A stretch of DNA of 64,000 bases from Cryobacterium sp. SO1 (GTDB taxonomy: Bacteria; Actinomycetota; Actinomycetes; Actinomycetales; Microbacteriaceae), in contig NZ_CP067394.1 of assembly GCF_004210215.2 (NCBI RefSeq), forward strand, positions 3,720,001 to 3,784,000. The letters run 5' to 3'. The notes under the pieces were generated by a model that did no database searches, was not told the origin of the DNA, and worked only from the letters and a program-made list of their open reading frames with translations. Shown one piece after another: positions 52,880 to 61,958 of the stretch. Numbering within the stretch: the stretch's first letter is position 1; the number at the start of each line of letters is the position of its first letter. A program made the position numbers and the translations under genes.

Positions 52880-53890
52880 ATGTCGCTCCAACTGCCCGAT
52901 AAGTGGATCTGGGACTCCTGGTACGTGCAGGTCGACGGTGTCACCCACGCCTTCTACCTGCACGCCAGCAAGGCCCTTGGCGATCCCGAGCGCCGGCACC
53001 GGCACCCCATCGTCGGCCACGCCGTCAGCACCGATCTCACCAACTGGACCGTGGTGCAGGACGCGCTCATCATCTCGGCTGCGCCCGCTTTCGACGACGC
53101 CACCACCTGGACCGGCTCGGTGGTGCAAGCCGACGACGGACTCTGGTGGATGTTCTACACCGGCACCTCCCGCGCCGAGAACACCATGGTGCAGCGGGTC
53201 GGCGCGGCCACCTCGGCCGACCTGCTCACCTGGACCAAGGTCGCGACCGAACCGCTCGTGGAGGCCGACCCTTCTTGGTACGAGAGGCTCGACCTCTCGA
53301 TTTGGCATGACGAGGCCTGGCGCGACCCGTGGGTGTTCCGCTTCCCCGGCGAGAGCACCTGGCAGATGCTGATCACGGCCCGCGCCGCATCCGGCGACCC
53401 ACTGGTGCGCGGCGTGCTCGGCCACGCCACCAGCGACAACCTGCTTGAGTGGACGGTGCAGCCGCCGCTCAGCCAGCCCGGCCAGGGCTTCGGTCAGCTC
53501 GAGGTGTTCCAGTTCGAGATCGTCGACGGCGTGCCGGTGTTGTTGTTCTGCTGCGGCGTCTCCGAGCTCTCCCCCGAACGCCAGGCGTCGGGCGAGGCAG
53601 GCGGGGTCTACAGCGTGGCCGTGGATGCCCGGCTCGAGCAGGTGGACTTCACCGGCTCGGTGCTCTTCGACCGCACCGACCTCTACGCCGCCCGGCTGCT
53701 GCGGGATGCGGATGGCGGTTGGGTGCTGCTCGGCTTCATCAACATCGTCGACGGCGAGTTCGTCGGCGCACTCAGCGACCCGATCCCGGTCACGGCCGAT
53801 CCGGTGCGGGGGCTCGTGCACCGGCAGGCTGCGCTCAGGTCGGCAGAGGACGCAGCCGCGGCACGCGCGTTCGCCGCGGCAGCGCTGTGA
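52880..53890 (+). CDS. Intracellular GH32-like fructosidase
   Basis: 336 aa without signal peptide. Five-bladed-propeller pattern with acidic residues in the expected order: Asp in WIWDSWYVQ (near residue 11), RDP in EAWRDPWVF (about residue 150) and Glu in GQLEVFQF (about residue 210). It lacks the C-terminal beta-sandwich of classic GH32 enzymes. It probably splits imported fructo-oligosaccharides; a GH43/GH68 relative is the alternative. It overlaps the kinase gene by four bases. Confidence 0.75.
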   Translation: MSLQLPDKWIWDSWYVQVDGVTHAFYLHASKALGDPERRHRHPIVGHAVSTDLTNWTVVQDALIISAAPAFDDATTWTGSVVQADDGLWWMFYTGTSRAENTMVQRVGAATSADLLTWTKVATEPLVEADPSWYERLDLSIWHDEAWRDPWVFRFPGESTWQMLITARAASGDPLVRGVLGHATSDNLLEWTVQPPLSQPGQGFGQLEVFQFEIVDGVPVLLFCCGVSELSPERQASGEAGGVYSVAVDARLEQVDFTGSVLFDRTDLYAARLLRDADGGWVLLGFINIVDGEFVGALSDPIPVTADPVRGLVHRQAALRSAEDAAAARAFAAAAL

Positions 53891-54843
53891 CCGGGGTCGA
53901 CCGTGGCGAGCGCCAGGTGCTCGTTGTCGGTGAGGCGCTGATTGACCTGGTACAGCGCGCCGACGGTTCCCGGGATGAGGCGCCCGGCGGCAGCCCGGCC
54001 AATGTGGCGCTGGCGCTGGGGCGGTTGGGCCGGCATCCGCAGCTGCTCACCAGCCTGGGGGAGGATGCTCGCGGCAGCGCGGTGCGGGCTTGGCTGGAGG
54101 GATCGAGGGTACGAGTGTCTGCGGGGAGCGCGACAGGGGCGCACACCTCCACCGCAACGGCACTGCTCGATGCCACGGGGGCGGCCACCTACGAGTTCGA
54201 CCTGGCCTGGTCCGTGGACGTCTCACTGGCCGGCGCGGCCGACGTGCTGCACGTGGGGTCGGTCGCGACGGTGCTCGAGCCGGGCGCGTCAGACGTGGCG
54301 CGTCTGGTCGAAGCCCGCCGCGCGACGGCCACCATCACCTTCGATCCGAACATCCGGCCCGCGCTGATCGAGGATGCCGAGGCCGCCCGGTCGAGGGTGG
54401 AGCAGCTTGTGCGCCTCGCCGACGTCGTGAAGGTCAGCGACGAAGACCTGCTCTGGCTGCACCCCGACCGCGATCTCGCCGAGACGGCAGCATCCTGGCT
54501 GGCTGCCGGGCCAGCGGTGGTGGTTGTCACCCAGGGCGGGGAGGGCGCGTTCGCGGTCACCGCTCAGGGACGGGTGTGGGCGTCAGCGCCCCGGGTGAGC
54601 GTGATCGACACCGTCGGCGCCGGCGACACCTTCATGGGCGCTCTTCTCGACGGGCTGATCGACGCGGACCTGATCGGGGCCGACCGCCGCCAGGCGCTCC
54701 GCGACGTGCCGCTCGGCGTGCTGGAGAGCATCATGCGACGGAGCGCCGACGCGGCCGCCGTCACGGTCTCCCGCCCCGGGGCCGACCCGCCCACCCGTGC
54801 GGAGCTCGCCGCGGCGCAATTCCCGGCGCGATCCAGCCACTGA
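53887..54843 (+). CDS. PfkB-family carbohydrate kinase (fructokinase-like)
   Basis: 318 aa. Ribokinase fold with GGSPANVALALGRLG near the start and the catalytic DTVGAGDTFMGALLDG near the C-terminus. I place the start at the GTG at 53887, overlapping the glycosidase stop; the longer upstream frame only mirrors that gene. Probably phosphorylates the fructose released by the glycosidase. Confidence 0.85.
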   Translation: MTGVDRGERQVLVVGEALIDLVQRADGSRDEAPGGSPANVALALGRLGRHPQLLTSLGEDARGSAVRAWLEGSRVRVSAGSATGAHTSTATALLDATGAATYEFDLAWSVDVSLAGAADVLHVGSVATVLEPGASDVARLVEARRATATITFDPNIRPALIEDAEAARSRVEQLVRLADVVKVSDEDLLWLHPDRDLAETAASWLAAGPAVVVVTQGGEGAFAVTAQGRVWASAPRVSVIDTVGAGDTFMGALLDGLIDADLIGADRRQALRDVPLGVLESIMRRSADAAAVTVSRPGADPPTRAELAAAQFPARSSH

Positions 54844-54866
54844 CCCAACCCGCCCACTCGCCCGAC

Positions 54867-54931
54867 GACCGACCCGCAGACCGGCCGACCCGCAGACCAG
54901 CCGACCGGCCGACCGGCCGACCGGCCGATCG
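54867..54931. repeat. 8-bp tandem repeats before the secreted GH32 gene
   Basis: Units GACCGGCC, GACCCGCA and GACCAGCC alternate, ending in four GACCGGCC copies. They fill most of the gap between the kinase and the GH32 gene. Confidence 0.8.
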
Positions 54932-54977
54932 GCACACGACCCAACCGGCATCCACCCGTCACACAACGGAGTCAATG

Positions 54978-57044
54978 ATGACTGCACCATTCGCGTCACC
55001 CCGACCGACCCACCGCCTCCGGCGGACCGCCGCGATTGTGATCGGCGTCCTGGCCGTCGCGGCACTCATACCGGTAAACGCGCCGCCCAGCGCGGCCACC
55101 ACCGACCCTGCAGCGGCACCGGGCAGCGCCGCCTCAGCGAGCGTCGCAGCGGAGAGCAACCGGGCACAGTACCACTTCACGGTTCCCGACCACTGGAAGA
55201 ACGACCCTCAACGGCCGCTGTACGTCAACGGCGCATTCAACTATTACTACCTCTACAACGGGGACTACGACCAGAAGGTCGGCACCGCCTGGCGGCTGGC
55301 CACCACCACCGACAACGTGATGTTCGCCGACCAGGGCGTCGTCGCAGACAAGGGCACCAACGCCAACTACGACCTCTGGTCCGGCTCGGCCGTGCTCGAC
55401 AGCGCCAACACCGCCGGCTACGGCGCCGACGCCATCATCATGCTGGTCACCCAGATGGACCACCCCACGCCCGCCCAGATCGCCAACGCCTCCGGCCCGC
55501 AGGCGCAGTTCCTTTGGTACTCCACCGACGGCGGCCTGAACTTCCAGCCGGCCGGCGACACCCCGGTGATCGCCAACGGTGGGCGCACCGACTTCCGCGA
55601 CCCCAAGGTGATCTGGGACGCGGACCGCGGCCGCTGGGTGGCGCTCATCGCCGAGGGTCAGAAGATCGGCTTCTACACTTCGCCCAACCTGACGGACTGG
55701 ACCCGCGCATCCGAGTACGTGAACACCGGGCTGGGCACCCTGGAATGCCCCGACCTGTTCCAGATCACCGCGGACGACGGCACCAGCAAATGGGTGATGG
55801 GGATCAGCGCCAACGGCTACGCCACCGATGAGCCGAATACCTACGCGTACTGGACGGGCACCTTCGACGGAAGCGCCTTCGTTCCGGACGTGACCGCTCC
55901 CCAGTGGCTCGACCACGGCTTCGACTGGTACGGGGCGGTCACCTGGGCCGACCCGACGAATGCCGCGAACGACAGCCGGTTCGCGATGGCGTGGATGAAC
56001 AACTGGTCCTACCCGCACGTCACGCCCAACTGGCCCGCCGACGGCTTCAACGGCACCGACTCGATCGTGCGGGAGATCAGCCTCAAGCGTTACGGCACCG
56101 GTTACAGCCTGGTCTCGCAGCCTGTCGCCGCCCTCGAGGAGGATCACGCCACCAGCGTGAGAAACCTGGGCACCTTCGCGGTGAACGGGCAGCTTCCGCT
56201 GAACTATGAGGGTTCGGCGTACCAGCTCGAGGCCGACATCAGCTGGGCCGACCTCGACAACGTCGGCCTGCAGCTGCGGGCCTCCGCGGACGACAGCCGG
56301 CACGCCGACGTGGGCGTCTTCGACGACTTCGCCTACCTGAACCGCGGCGGCACGGGCAACCCGGATGCCTCCGGCCAGAAACTCGAGAGCCAGGTTCCGT
56401 TCGATCCGGCCGCGACGAACGTGCACCTGCGCATCCTCGTCGACCGCACCACCGTCGAGGTCTTCGTGAACGATGGCCGGTATGTGATGTCGAGCGAGGT
56501 GTTCGCCGACGCCGCGGATACCGGCATCAACCTGTTCACCAGCGGCGGCGCGGCGACGTTCTCCGACGTGACGATCACCGAGTTCGCCAGTGCCGAGCAG
56601 CGACCGGCCCGGGTGCTCGAGGACTTCGAGGGCACTTCGTGGCCAGAGGGCTGGACGGCGACGGGCAGCTTCGCCGGGCAGGGGCCGAGCGGCTCCACCG
56701 CGTCCGGAACCGTGGGCAAGAAGGTGTTGGACACCTACGTCGGCGGCGGCGATGCGGCCACCGGCACCATCACCTCGGCGCCGTTCACCATCGATCGCAG
56801 CTTCCTCCGGTTCTTGATCGGCGGCGGCGCGCATCCGCTCGGCGTGGAACCGGCAACTTCAGTGAACCTGCTGGTCAACGGCCAACCCGTGCGCACCGCC
56901 ACCGGCAGCAACGATGGCACTTTGCGCCCCACACTGTGGGATGTGAACGATCTCGCCGGCAAGACCGCCCAACTACAGGTGCTCGACGACGCGACTGGGG
57001 CCTGGGGGCACCTGATGGTGGACCAGGCGGTGTTGAGCGACTAA
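54978..57044 (+). CDS. Secreted GH32 levanase/inulinase-type enzyme
   Basis: 688 aa. Signal peptide to about residue 40. GH32 propeller landmarks: nucleophile Asp in HWKNDPQRPLYV, RDP in TDFRDPKVIWD and Glu in LECPDLFQI. The beta-sandwich domain follows (RTTVEVFVNDGRYVMS), then a further 140-residue C-terminal domain (from about LEDFEGTSWPEGW) that looks like a carbohydrate-binding or GH32-associated module. ATG at 54978 with GGAG six bases upstream; the codon just before it is also ATG. It would cut fructan outside the cell for the importer of the locus. Confidence 0.88.
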   Translation: MTAPFASPRPTHRLRRTAAIVIGVLAVAALIPVNAPPSAATTDPAAAPGSAASASVAAESNRAQYHFTVPDHWKNDPQRPLYVNGAFNYYYLYNGDYDQKVGTAWRLATTTDNVMFADQGVVADKGTNANYDLWSGSAVLDSANTAGYGADAIIMLVTQMDHPTPAQIANASGPQAQFLWYSTDGGLNFQPAGDTPVIANGGRTDFRDPKVIWDADRGRWVALIAEGQKIGFYTSPNLTDWTRASEYVNTGLGTLECPDLFQITADDGTSKWVMGISANGYATDEPNTYAYWTGTFDGSAFVPDVTAPQWLDHGFDWYGAVTWADPTNAANDSRFAMAWMNNWSYPHVTPNWPADGFNGTDSIVREISLKRYGTGYSLVSQPVAALEEDHATSVRNLGTFAVNGQLPLNYEGSAYQLEADISWADLDNVGLQLRASADDSRHADVGVFDDFAYLNRGGTGNPDASGQKLESQVPFDPAATNVHLRILVDRTTVEVFVNDGRYVMSSEVFADAADTGINLFTSGGAATFSDVTITEFASAEQRPARVLEDFEGTSWPEGWTATGSFAGQGPSGSTASGTVGKKVLDTYVGGGDAATGTITSAPFTIDRSFLRFLIGGGAHPLGVEPATSVNLLVNGQPVRTATGSNDGTLRPTLWDVNDLAGKTAQLQVLDDATGAWGHLMVDQAVLSD

Positions 57045-57203
57045 CGCCGCCCGTCAGGAGATGCTCCCGCGGTTCGGTGAAGCATCCAGCCCCGATCGCA
57101 CGCTTAACGGGAAGTAGTGACTTTGCAAGGACGGGATTGCCCATAGGGTCCTATTTTGCGACCTATTTCCCATTAAACGTTCGTGGCCGGCACCGCTCCG
57201 GAC

Positions 57204-57725
57204 TCAGTGCACCAGGATCTTCAGCAGCATGGCGAGCAGGCCAAGCGCCGCCGTGGCCGCCGCGCCGCACACCCGCCAGTACCAGGCGACGCTCAGTCCG
57301 CCGAAGGCGATCCAGCCCGCCGCGGCCAGGATGGCGACCTCGCCCCAGAGCGCCGTCCAGTAGGCCACTGTGCCACCGCGCATCCCGACCAAGCCGAGCA
57401 GCAGGAAGACCAACGGCGGGATCCCCGCCAGGAGGAGCCCGCGGGAGTCCCTGAGCGCCGACCGGATCGACGCCCGCACCCGCACGGTCTCGGTGTCGGG
57501 CCGGCGCCGTTGCGCGGCAACGGTGTGCGCGAAGACCTCGGTGGCCCAGAAGATCAGCACGCTCAGCAGCGTGATCGCGAAGACATCCAGGATGCCGCCG
57601 GCTTCGTTGGCCACCGCGATCACGACACTCACCAGCACGGTGCCCGAGATCAGTTCCTGGGTGACGAACTCCTGCCGCAGCCACCCGCTGGACCAGCGCT
57701 TCGCGGTCTGGGCGTTCACTGGCAT
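57204..57725 (-). CDS. Small membrane protein of unknown function
   Basis: 173 aa. Four or five hydrophobic segments (ISGTVLVSVVIAVANEAGG, ILDVFAITLLSVLIFWATEVF, GLLLAGIPPLVFLLLGLVG, and a C-terminal one). A short basic stretch, AAQRRRPDTE, sits between helices. I recognise no family. It is divergent from the hypothetical gene at 57846. Confidence 0.6.
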   Translation of the reverse strand: MPVNAQTAKRWSSGWLRQEFVTQELISGTVLVSVVIAVANEAGGILDVFAITLLSVLIFWATEVFAHTVAAQRRRPDTETVRVRASIRSALRDSRGLLLAGIPPLVFLLLGLVGMRGGTVAYWTALWGEVAILAAAGWIAFGGLSVAWYWRVCGAAATAALGLLAMLLKILVH

Positions 57726-57845
57726 CCGTTCCGCGCCGGCCGTCGGCGCTCATTGGAACGATCTTTGCCCCGACCGGCCGACGCTGTCTAGGCCCGCCCG
57801 GACCGGTTTGCCGGAGAATGGAACACATCGGGAAGAGGGGGCCGC

Positions 57846-58316
57846 ATGACACGGAAGAGACGGGCCGAACGATTGCGGGCGCTCGCCGCCCATGTTCTGA
57901 CTGCGCCAGTCCTCCTGGAGGGGGACGCCGAGCAGCTCCTCACCGTGATGCGCACGGGAGCCCGCTCGGCGGGAATCCCGGAAACCGACCACGCCTCCTC
58001 GACACAGCCGGCCCGCGTGGTCGTGCTGGCCATCCAACGCGACGCCCGGCGGTCCTCCCTGGTGAAGGCAGCCTCGATGCTGCGGGAGCTGGACGACCAC
58101 ATCGCGCCGGACGCCGTGCGCATCGTCGTGGTGCAAAGCCGCCGGACCAAGCTCGCTCCGCCCAAGCTGCAGCGCCTGGTCGCCGCCGAGGTCCTGTTCC
58201 ACGTGGCCTTGGCACTGTCGAATGTCATACCCGGTCAGAAAGAGCGCACCCTGCGGCAACGGATCGGGCTCACCACGTTGGACGCGGCAGGATTCCGCAT
58301 CCTACGCTTCGGCTAG
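57846..58316 (+). CDS. Hypothetical protein
   Basis: 156 aa, very basic N-terminus (MTRKRRAERLRALA) and no signal peptide or membrane segment. Mostly alpha/beta in character with VVVLAIQRDARRS and VRIVVVQSRRTKL strands. No family recognised. The ATG follows a GGAAGAGGGGG stretch. Confidence 0.55.
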   Translation: MTRKRRAERLRALAAHVLTAPVLLEGDAEQLLTVMRTGARSAGIPETDHASSTQPARVVVLAIQRDARRSSLVKAASMLRELDDHIAPDAVRIVVVQSRRTKLAPPKLQRLVAAEVLFHVALALSNVIPGQKERTLRQRIGLTTLDAAGFRILRFG

Positions 58317-58334
58317 CCCCCGCATTGCATGGTG

Positions 58335-58356
58335 AGGGTTACCTAACTTAGGGTAG
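58335..58356 (+). promoter_or_regulatory. Iron-box-like site over a leaderless promoter
   Basis: AGGGTTACCTAACTTAGGGTAG contains the near-palindrome ACCTAACTTAGGGT, similar to DtxR/IdeR boxes. TAGGGT within it ends eight bases before the ATG at 58363 and could be the -10 box, so an iron-bound repressor here would block transcription directly. Confidence 0.5.
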
Positions 58357-58362
58357 GTCTGG

Positions 58363-59214
58363 ATGACTACTCCCACCCTGGCACCGGCCCGCCCCGTCCG
58401 GCCGCAGATCACCCTCCACGTCGAACGCCGCGAACAGTTGAGCCCGCACCTGGTGCGGATCGTGCTCGGCGGCGACCAGTTCGACACTGTCGTGACGAAC
58501 GCCTCCACCGACAAATACGTGAAGATCTACTTCGCGAAGCCGGAGCTCGGGCTCACCCCGCCGTTCGACGTGCCGGCCTTGCGGGCGACTCTGGCTCCCG
58601 AGGACGCGCCCGTGACCCGCACGTACACGGTGCGCCAGGTCGACCTCGAGGCGCGCACGCTGTCCATCGACTTCGTCGTGCACGGCGACGAGGGGCTTGC
58701 CGGCCCTTGGGCCAACGCAGCCCAGCCCGGCGACCCGCTCACCTTCTCGGGGCCCAGCGGCGGATACGCTCCGGATCCGGCCGCGGCGTGGCACCTTTTC
58801 GCCGGCGACCAGTCCGCGCTGCCGGCGATCGCCGCCGCCCTGGCGGCGTTGCCGGCGACGGCACAGGGCCTGGCCTTCCTCCAGGCGGCTGATTCGACGG
58901 AAATGCTCGACCTCGTCGCTCCTGAAGCGGTGCAGATCCAGTGGCTGTTCGAACCCGGCCCGGCGGTGCTGGCCGAGGCCGTGGATGCGGCGGCCTGGCT
59001 GCCCGGCCGGCCGCAGGTGTTCGCGCACGGGGAGCGCACGGCGATGAAGGGCCTCCGCGAGATCTTCTCCGCCCACGGTGTGCTCCGATCCGAGCTCTCC
59101 CTGTCGGGGTACTGGGCCCAGGGCCGCACCGAGGACCGGTTCCAGGCCGAGAAGCGGGAACCTGTCGGTCAGATCCTCCCGGTTGCGGAGCGGCCGTCAC
59201 CGCCGAACCGATGA
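58363..59214 (+). CDS. Siderophore-interacting FAD-binding protein
   Basis: 283 aa of the ViuB/SIP family. The FAD-binding beta barrel has PVTRTYTVRQVD; the C-terminal NAD(P)-type domain ends in SGYWAQGRTEDRFQAEKRE, typical of SIPs. These enzymes reduce ferric siderophores in the cytoplasm to release iron. The iron-box-like site immediately upstream supports iron-controlled expression. Confidence 0.88.
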   Translation: MTTPTLAPARPVRPQITLHVERREQLSPHLVRIVLGGDQFDTVVTNASTDKYVKIYFAKPELGLTPPFDVPALRATLAPEDAPVTRTYTVRQVDLEARTLSIDFVVHGDEGLAGPWANAAQPGDPLTFSGPSGGYAPDPAAAWHLFAGDQSALPAIAAALAALPATAQGLAFLQAADSTEMLDLVAPEAVQIQWLFEPGPAVLAEAVDAAAWLPGRPQVFAHGERTAMKGLREIFSAHGVLRSELSLSGYWAQGRTEDRFQAEKREPVGQILPVAERPSPPNR

Positions 59215-59420
59215 GGTCCCCCGTCGCCGACAGGCGCTAGTCGCCCACCGCGTCAGAGCCGGCTCACCTCGATCAGGATGGCCGTCTCCCGGGAGAGGAT
59301 CGGCGGCCGCTGGGCCGCGGTGACGCCGGCCGGGTCCAGTCGGGGTGCGCCCGGTACACATCGGATCCACGGCTGAACGGGGCCTACCGCCGCGGGGACT
59401 CTTCTGTCACTCTGGGCGCC

Positions 59421-59957
59421 ATGAGCATCCGAAGCCGTGTGGTGGTGGGCGTCTATCCCGGTCAGGCCGACGGAGTCGTGTTGCAGGCCGCGGTGTTCGC
59501 TGCGCGCTTCGACGCCGAACTCGTGTGCGCCTGGGTGGATCCGGGGCGCCATCCACGGCCCGACCACGCCGACACCACCCCGCCGGCTGGGTCCCCCATC
59601 GATGCCCTCGCCGATGCCCCGGGGATCGGGTCGGCGGCCGCCGCGCCGCCTCGTTCCGACGGGTTCAGCCACTACCTCGCCGCGCACCTGGACCGGATCC
59701 TGGGCGCGCATGCCATCACCTGGAGCACGAGGCAACTCTCCGGCGACCCGGCCCGGGCTCTCGGGCAGCTCGCCGAGTCACTGCGGGCGGTGATGATCGT
59801 GGTCGGCACCCGGGACGGCACGGTGCGCGGCAGCCTGCAGGAGTTCTTCGCCGGTTCGATAGCGATGCACCTCGCCCACCGGCAGAACCGGCCCGTCGTG
59901 GTCATCCCCGTGTCGCCGGTGTCGTTCGACGATGACCTGCCCTGGGAGTCCGATTGA
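59421..59957 (+). CDS. Universal stress protein
   Basis: 178 aa, one UspA domain. The nucleotide-binding signature is VVGTRDGTVRGSLQEFFAGS followed by VVVIPVSP. The early strand (VVVGVYPGQADGVV) is slightly unusual. It stands alone. ATP binding is likely; its role is unspecified stress survival. Confidence 0.82.
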   Translation: MSIRSRVVVGVYPGQADGVVLQAAVFAARFDAELVCAWVDPGRHPRPDHADTTPPAGSPIDALADAPGIGSAAAAPPRSDGFSHYLAAHLDRILGAHAITWSTRQLSGDPARALGQLAESLRAVMIVVGTRDGTVRGSLQEFFAGSIAMHLAHRQNRPVVVIPVSPVSFDDDLPWESD

Positions 59958-60082
59958 GCGGTGTACCCTTTTCGTGGTGATGGATCCCACCTGAGCACCC
60001 GCTCGAACCGCCGACTGCGCTGATGGTTCCTACCGACTTCTTAGTCGTGCCGACGCCGGCCGACGAGACTGGTGGGTGAGCG

Positions 60083-60823
60083 GTGGCGACGAGACCGAGC
60101 GGTGGATCCCTCGTGTTGCTCCGCCACGGCCAAAGCACCGCGAATGCCGCCGGCCTGTTCACCGGCATCCTCGACCCCGGGCTGTCGCCGTCGGGCGCCG
60201 ATGAGGCCGGCACCGCCGCGGGCCTGTTGCTGACGCACGACCTGGTGCCGGATGCGGTCTACGTGTCTCCCCTGCAGCGCGCCGCGCAGACCGCCGCGAT
60301 CGTCGCCACCGCACTGCACCTGCCGGCGACCACGGTCGGCACCGACTGGCGGCTGAACGAACGCAACTACGGCGCCCTGACCGGCCGGCACAAGGACGAC
60401 GTGCGCGCCGAGGCCGGCGAGGCGCAGTTCCTGGCCTGGCGGCGTTCGGTCGACACCGCGCCCCCGCCCCTGTCCGACGAGCAGTTCGCGGTCTTCCAGA
60501 GCACCGCCCTGTTCCGCGGCCTGCCCGACCTGGCGCTCACCCGCACCGAATCCCTGCGGAACGTGATGGCCCGCATCGGCGACTTCCATGCCGAACGGAT
60601 CGTGCCGCTGCTGGCGGAGGAGCGCACCGTGCTGGTGGTGGCGCACGGTAACTCGTTGCGCGCCTATTGCGCCGTGCTCGAGCACCTCGACAAGTCCGCC
60701 ATCCACCGGCTCAACCTGCCCACCGGGCATCCGCTCGTCTATCAGGCCGGCGGGCGGCGGTACCTCGACGCCCCGCGGGCCGAGGCTGCGGCCCGCGCCC
60801 TCACCCTCGACGGCGGCACCTGA
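60083..60823 (+). CDS. gpmA: 2,3-bisphosphoglycerate-dependent phosphoglycerate mutase
   Basis: 246 aa. Catalytic His in LVLLRHGQSTANAAGLFTG, Glu in LNERNYGALTG and second His in VVAHGNSLRA, the dPGM pattern. It interconverts 3- and 2-phosphoglycerate in glycolysis. It starts at a GTG and its TGA shares one base with the first crcB ATG, an unusual coupling of a glycolytic enzyme with fluoride export (enolase, the next glycolytic step, is fluoride-sensitive). Confidence 0.85.
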   Translation: MATRPSGGSLVLLRHGQSTANAAGLFTGILDPGLSPSGADEAGTAAGLLLTHDLVPDAVYVSPLQRAAQTAAIVATALHLPATTVGTDWRLNERNYGALTGRHKDDVRAEAGEAQFLAWRRSVDTAPPPLSDEQFAVFQSTALFRGLPDLALTRTESLRNVMARIGDFHAERIVPLLAEERTVLVVAHGNSLRAYCAVLEHLDKSAIHRLNLPTGHPLVYQAGGRRYLDAPRAEAAARALTLDGGT

Positions 60824-61281
60824 TGATCGATCCGGATGCCGCGCCGCGACCGGCGCACCTGCGCTGGCGGTACCTCGCACTCGTGTTCGCCGGCGGCACC
60901 GTGGGCACCGCGCTGCGGGAGCTCCTGGCGATCTCGGTCCCGCCGGTGGCCGGGGTGGCGGTGGTCATCGTGGGGATCAACATTCTCGGCGCATTCCTGC
61001 TCGGGCTGCTGCTGGAGACCCTGACCCGCCGCGGCCCCGACGAGGGCCGGCGCCGACAGCTGCGGTTGCTGCTGGGCACCGGGGTGCTCGGCGGCTTCAC
61101 CACCTACAGCGCCCTAGCCACCGACACCACTCTGCTGCTGGCCGACAACCGGATCGGGACTGCGCTGCTCTACGCGCTCGGCACAGTCCTGGTCGGCGCC
61201 CTGGCCTCCTGGGCCGGCATCGGCGCCGGGGCCGGCCTGCACCGACGGCGGGCAGGCCGTGCCAGACCGGCGGCCTTATGA
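60823..61281 (+). CDS. crcB: CrcB/FluC fluoride channel, subunit 1
   Basis: 152 aa, four helices. FAGGTVGTALRELL, VGINILGAFLLG with the pore Asn, and GVLGGFTTYSALATD with the Phe/Thr/Ser motif. The chain has extra charged residues after helix 2 and at the C-terminus. Fluc channels are dual-topology dimers; two genes side by side suggest an obligate heterodimer. Start at the ATG overlapping the gpmA stop. Confidence 0.88.
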   Translation: MIDPDAAPRPAHLRWRYLALVFAGGTVGTALRELLAISVPPVAGVAVVIVGINILGAFLLGLLLETLTRRGPDEGRRRQLRLLLGTGVLGGFTTYSALATDTTLLLADNRIGTALLYALGTVLVGALASWAGIGAGAGLHRRRAGRARPAAL

Positions 61282-61655
61282 CTGGGCTCTTGTTTATGGC
61301 CGTGGCCCTGGCGGGCGGCGCCGGCGCGGCCCTGCGGCTCTGGGTGGACGGCGTCGTGCGCGCCCGGGTGAGCACGGCCCTGCCGGTGGGCACCCTGCTG
61401 ATCAACGTGGTCGGTTCGCTGCTGCTCGGCCTGATCACGGGTCTCACCCTGGCGGCGTGGCTGCCGGAGGCCTGGCACCTGATGCTCGGCGGCGGCCTGA
61501 TGGGCGGCTTCACCACCTTCAGCACCGCCAGCGTCGAGACCGTGCGGCTGGCGCAGGACCGCCGGTCGCTCTCCGCCCTGGTCAACGGGCTCGGCATGCT
61601 CGTGCTCGCCGTGTCCTCGGCCTTCCTCGGGCTCTGGTTGGGCCTGGGCGCCTGA
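61278..61655 (+). CDS. crcB: CrcB/FluC fluoride channel, subunit 2
   Basis: 125 aa, four helices. GGAGAALRLWVDG, TLLINVVGSLLLG and LMGGFTTFSTASVETV are the family signatures. ATGA overlap with subunit 1. Exports fluoride that enters as HF. Confidence 0.88.
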   Translation: MTGLLFMAVALAGGAGAALRLWVDGVVRARVSTALPVGTLLINVVGSLLLGLITGLTLAAWLPEAWHLMLGGGLMGGFTTFSTASVETVRLAQDRRSLSALVNGLGMLVLAVSSAFLGLWLGLGA

Positions 61656-61958
61656 GCGCCTGAGCCCATGGCACTGGGGTACTGCCACGACACCCTTCCC
61701 GGATAGACGGGCACCATGGACGTTCGTGCGGCGCGAACTCGATGGCCCCGGATGCGCCCGGCGTGGCGACCGAATAATCTACGGTCACCCCGGCGTGAGG
61801 AACGGATCATCGTCGGAAAATAAAACCGGCGGAACGACATTGCGCGTGATTCTTCGGCCGAAACCCATCTGAAACAGGAATCCACCACTATTTCCTGCAG
61901 GGAGCAGTCGATTGTTCGGGCTGACCCGCATCCATCACCTTCTTGAACTGGAGCCATC
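61656..61958. other. Intergenic region before alanine dehydrogenase
   Basis: 303 bp without a gene. Locally AT-richer around 61815-61835 (GGAAAATAAAACC). It presumably holds the ald promoter; I see no clear operator or riboswitch. Confidence 0.4.

Noticed and set aside
54090..54974. N-terminal extension of the secreted GH32 enzyme
   Set aside because: The frame stays open upstream but overlaps the kinase gene; a signal peptide and ribosome site fix the start at 54978.
59958..60082. Possible fluoride riboswitch before gpmA-crcB
   Set aside because: Looked for a conserved pseudoknot-type arrangement close to the start; none was convincing by eye.
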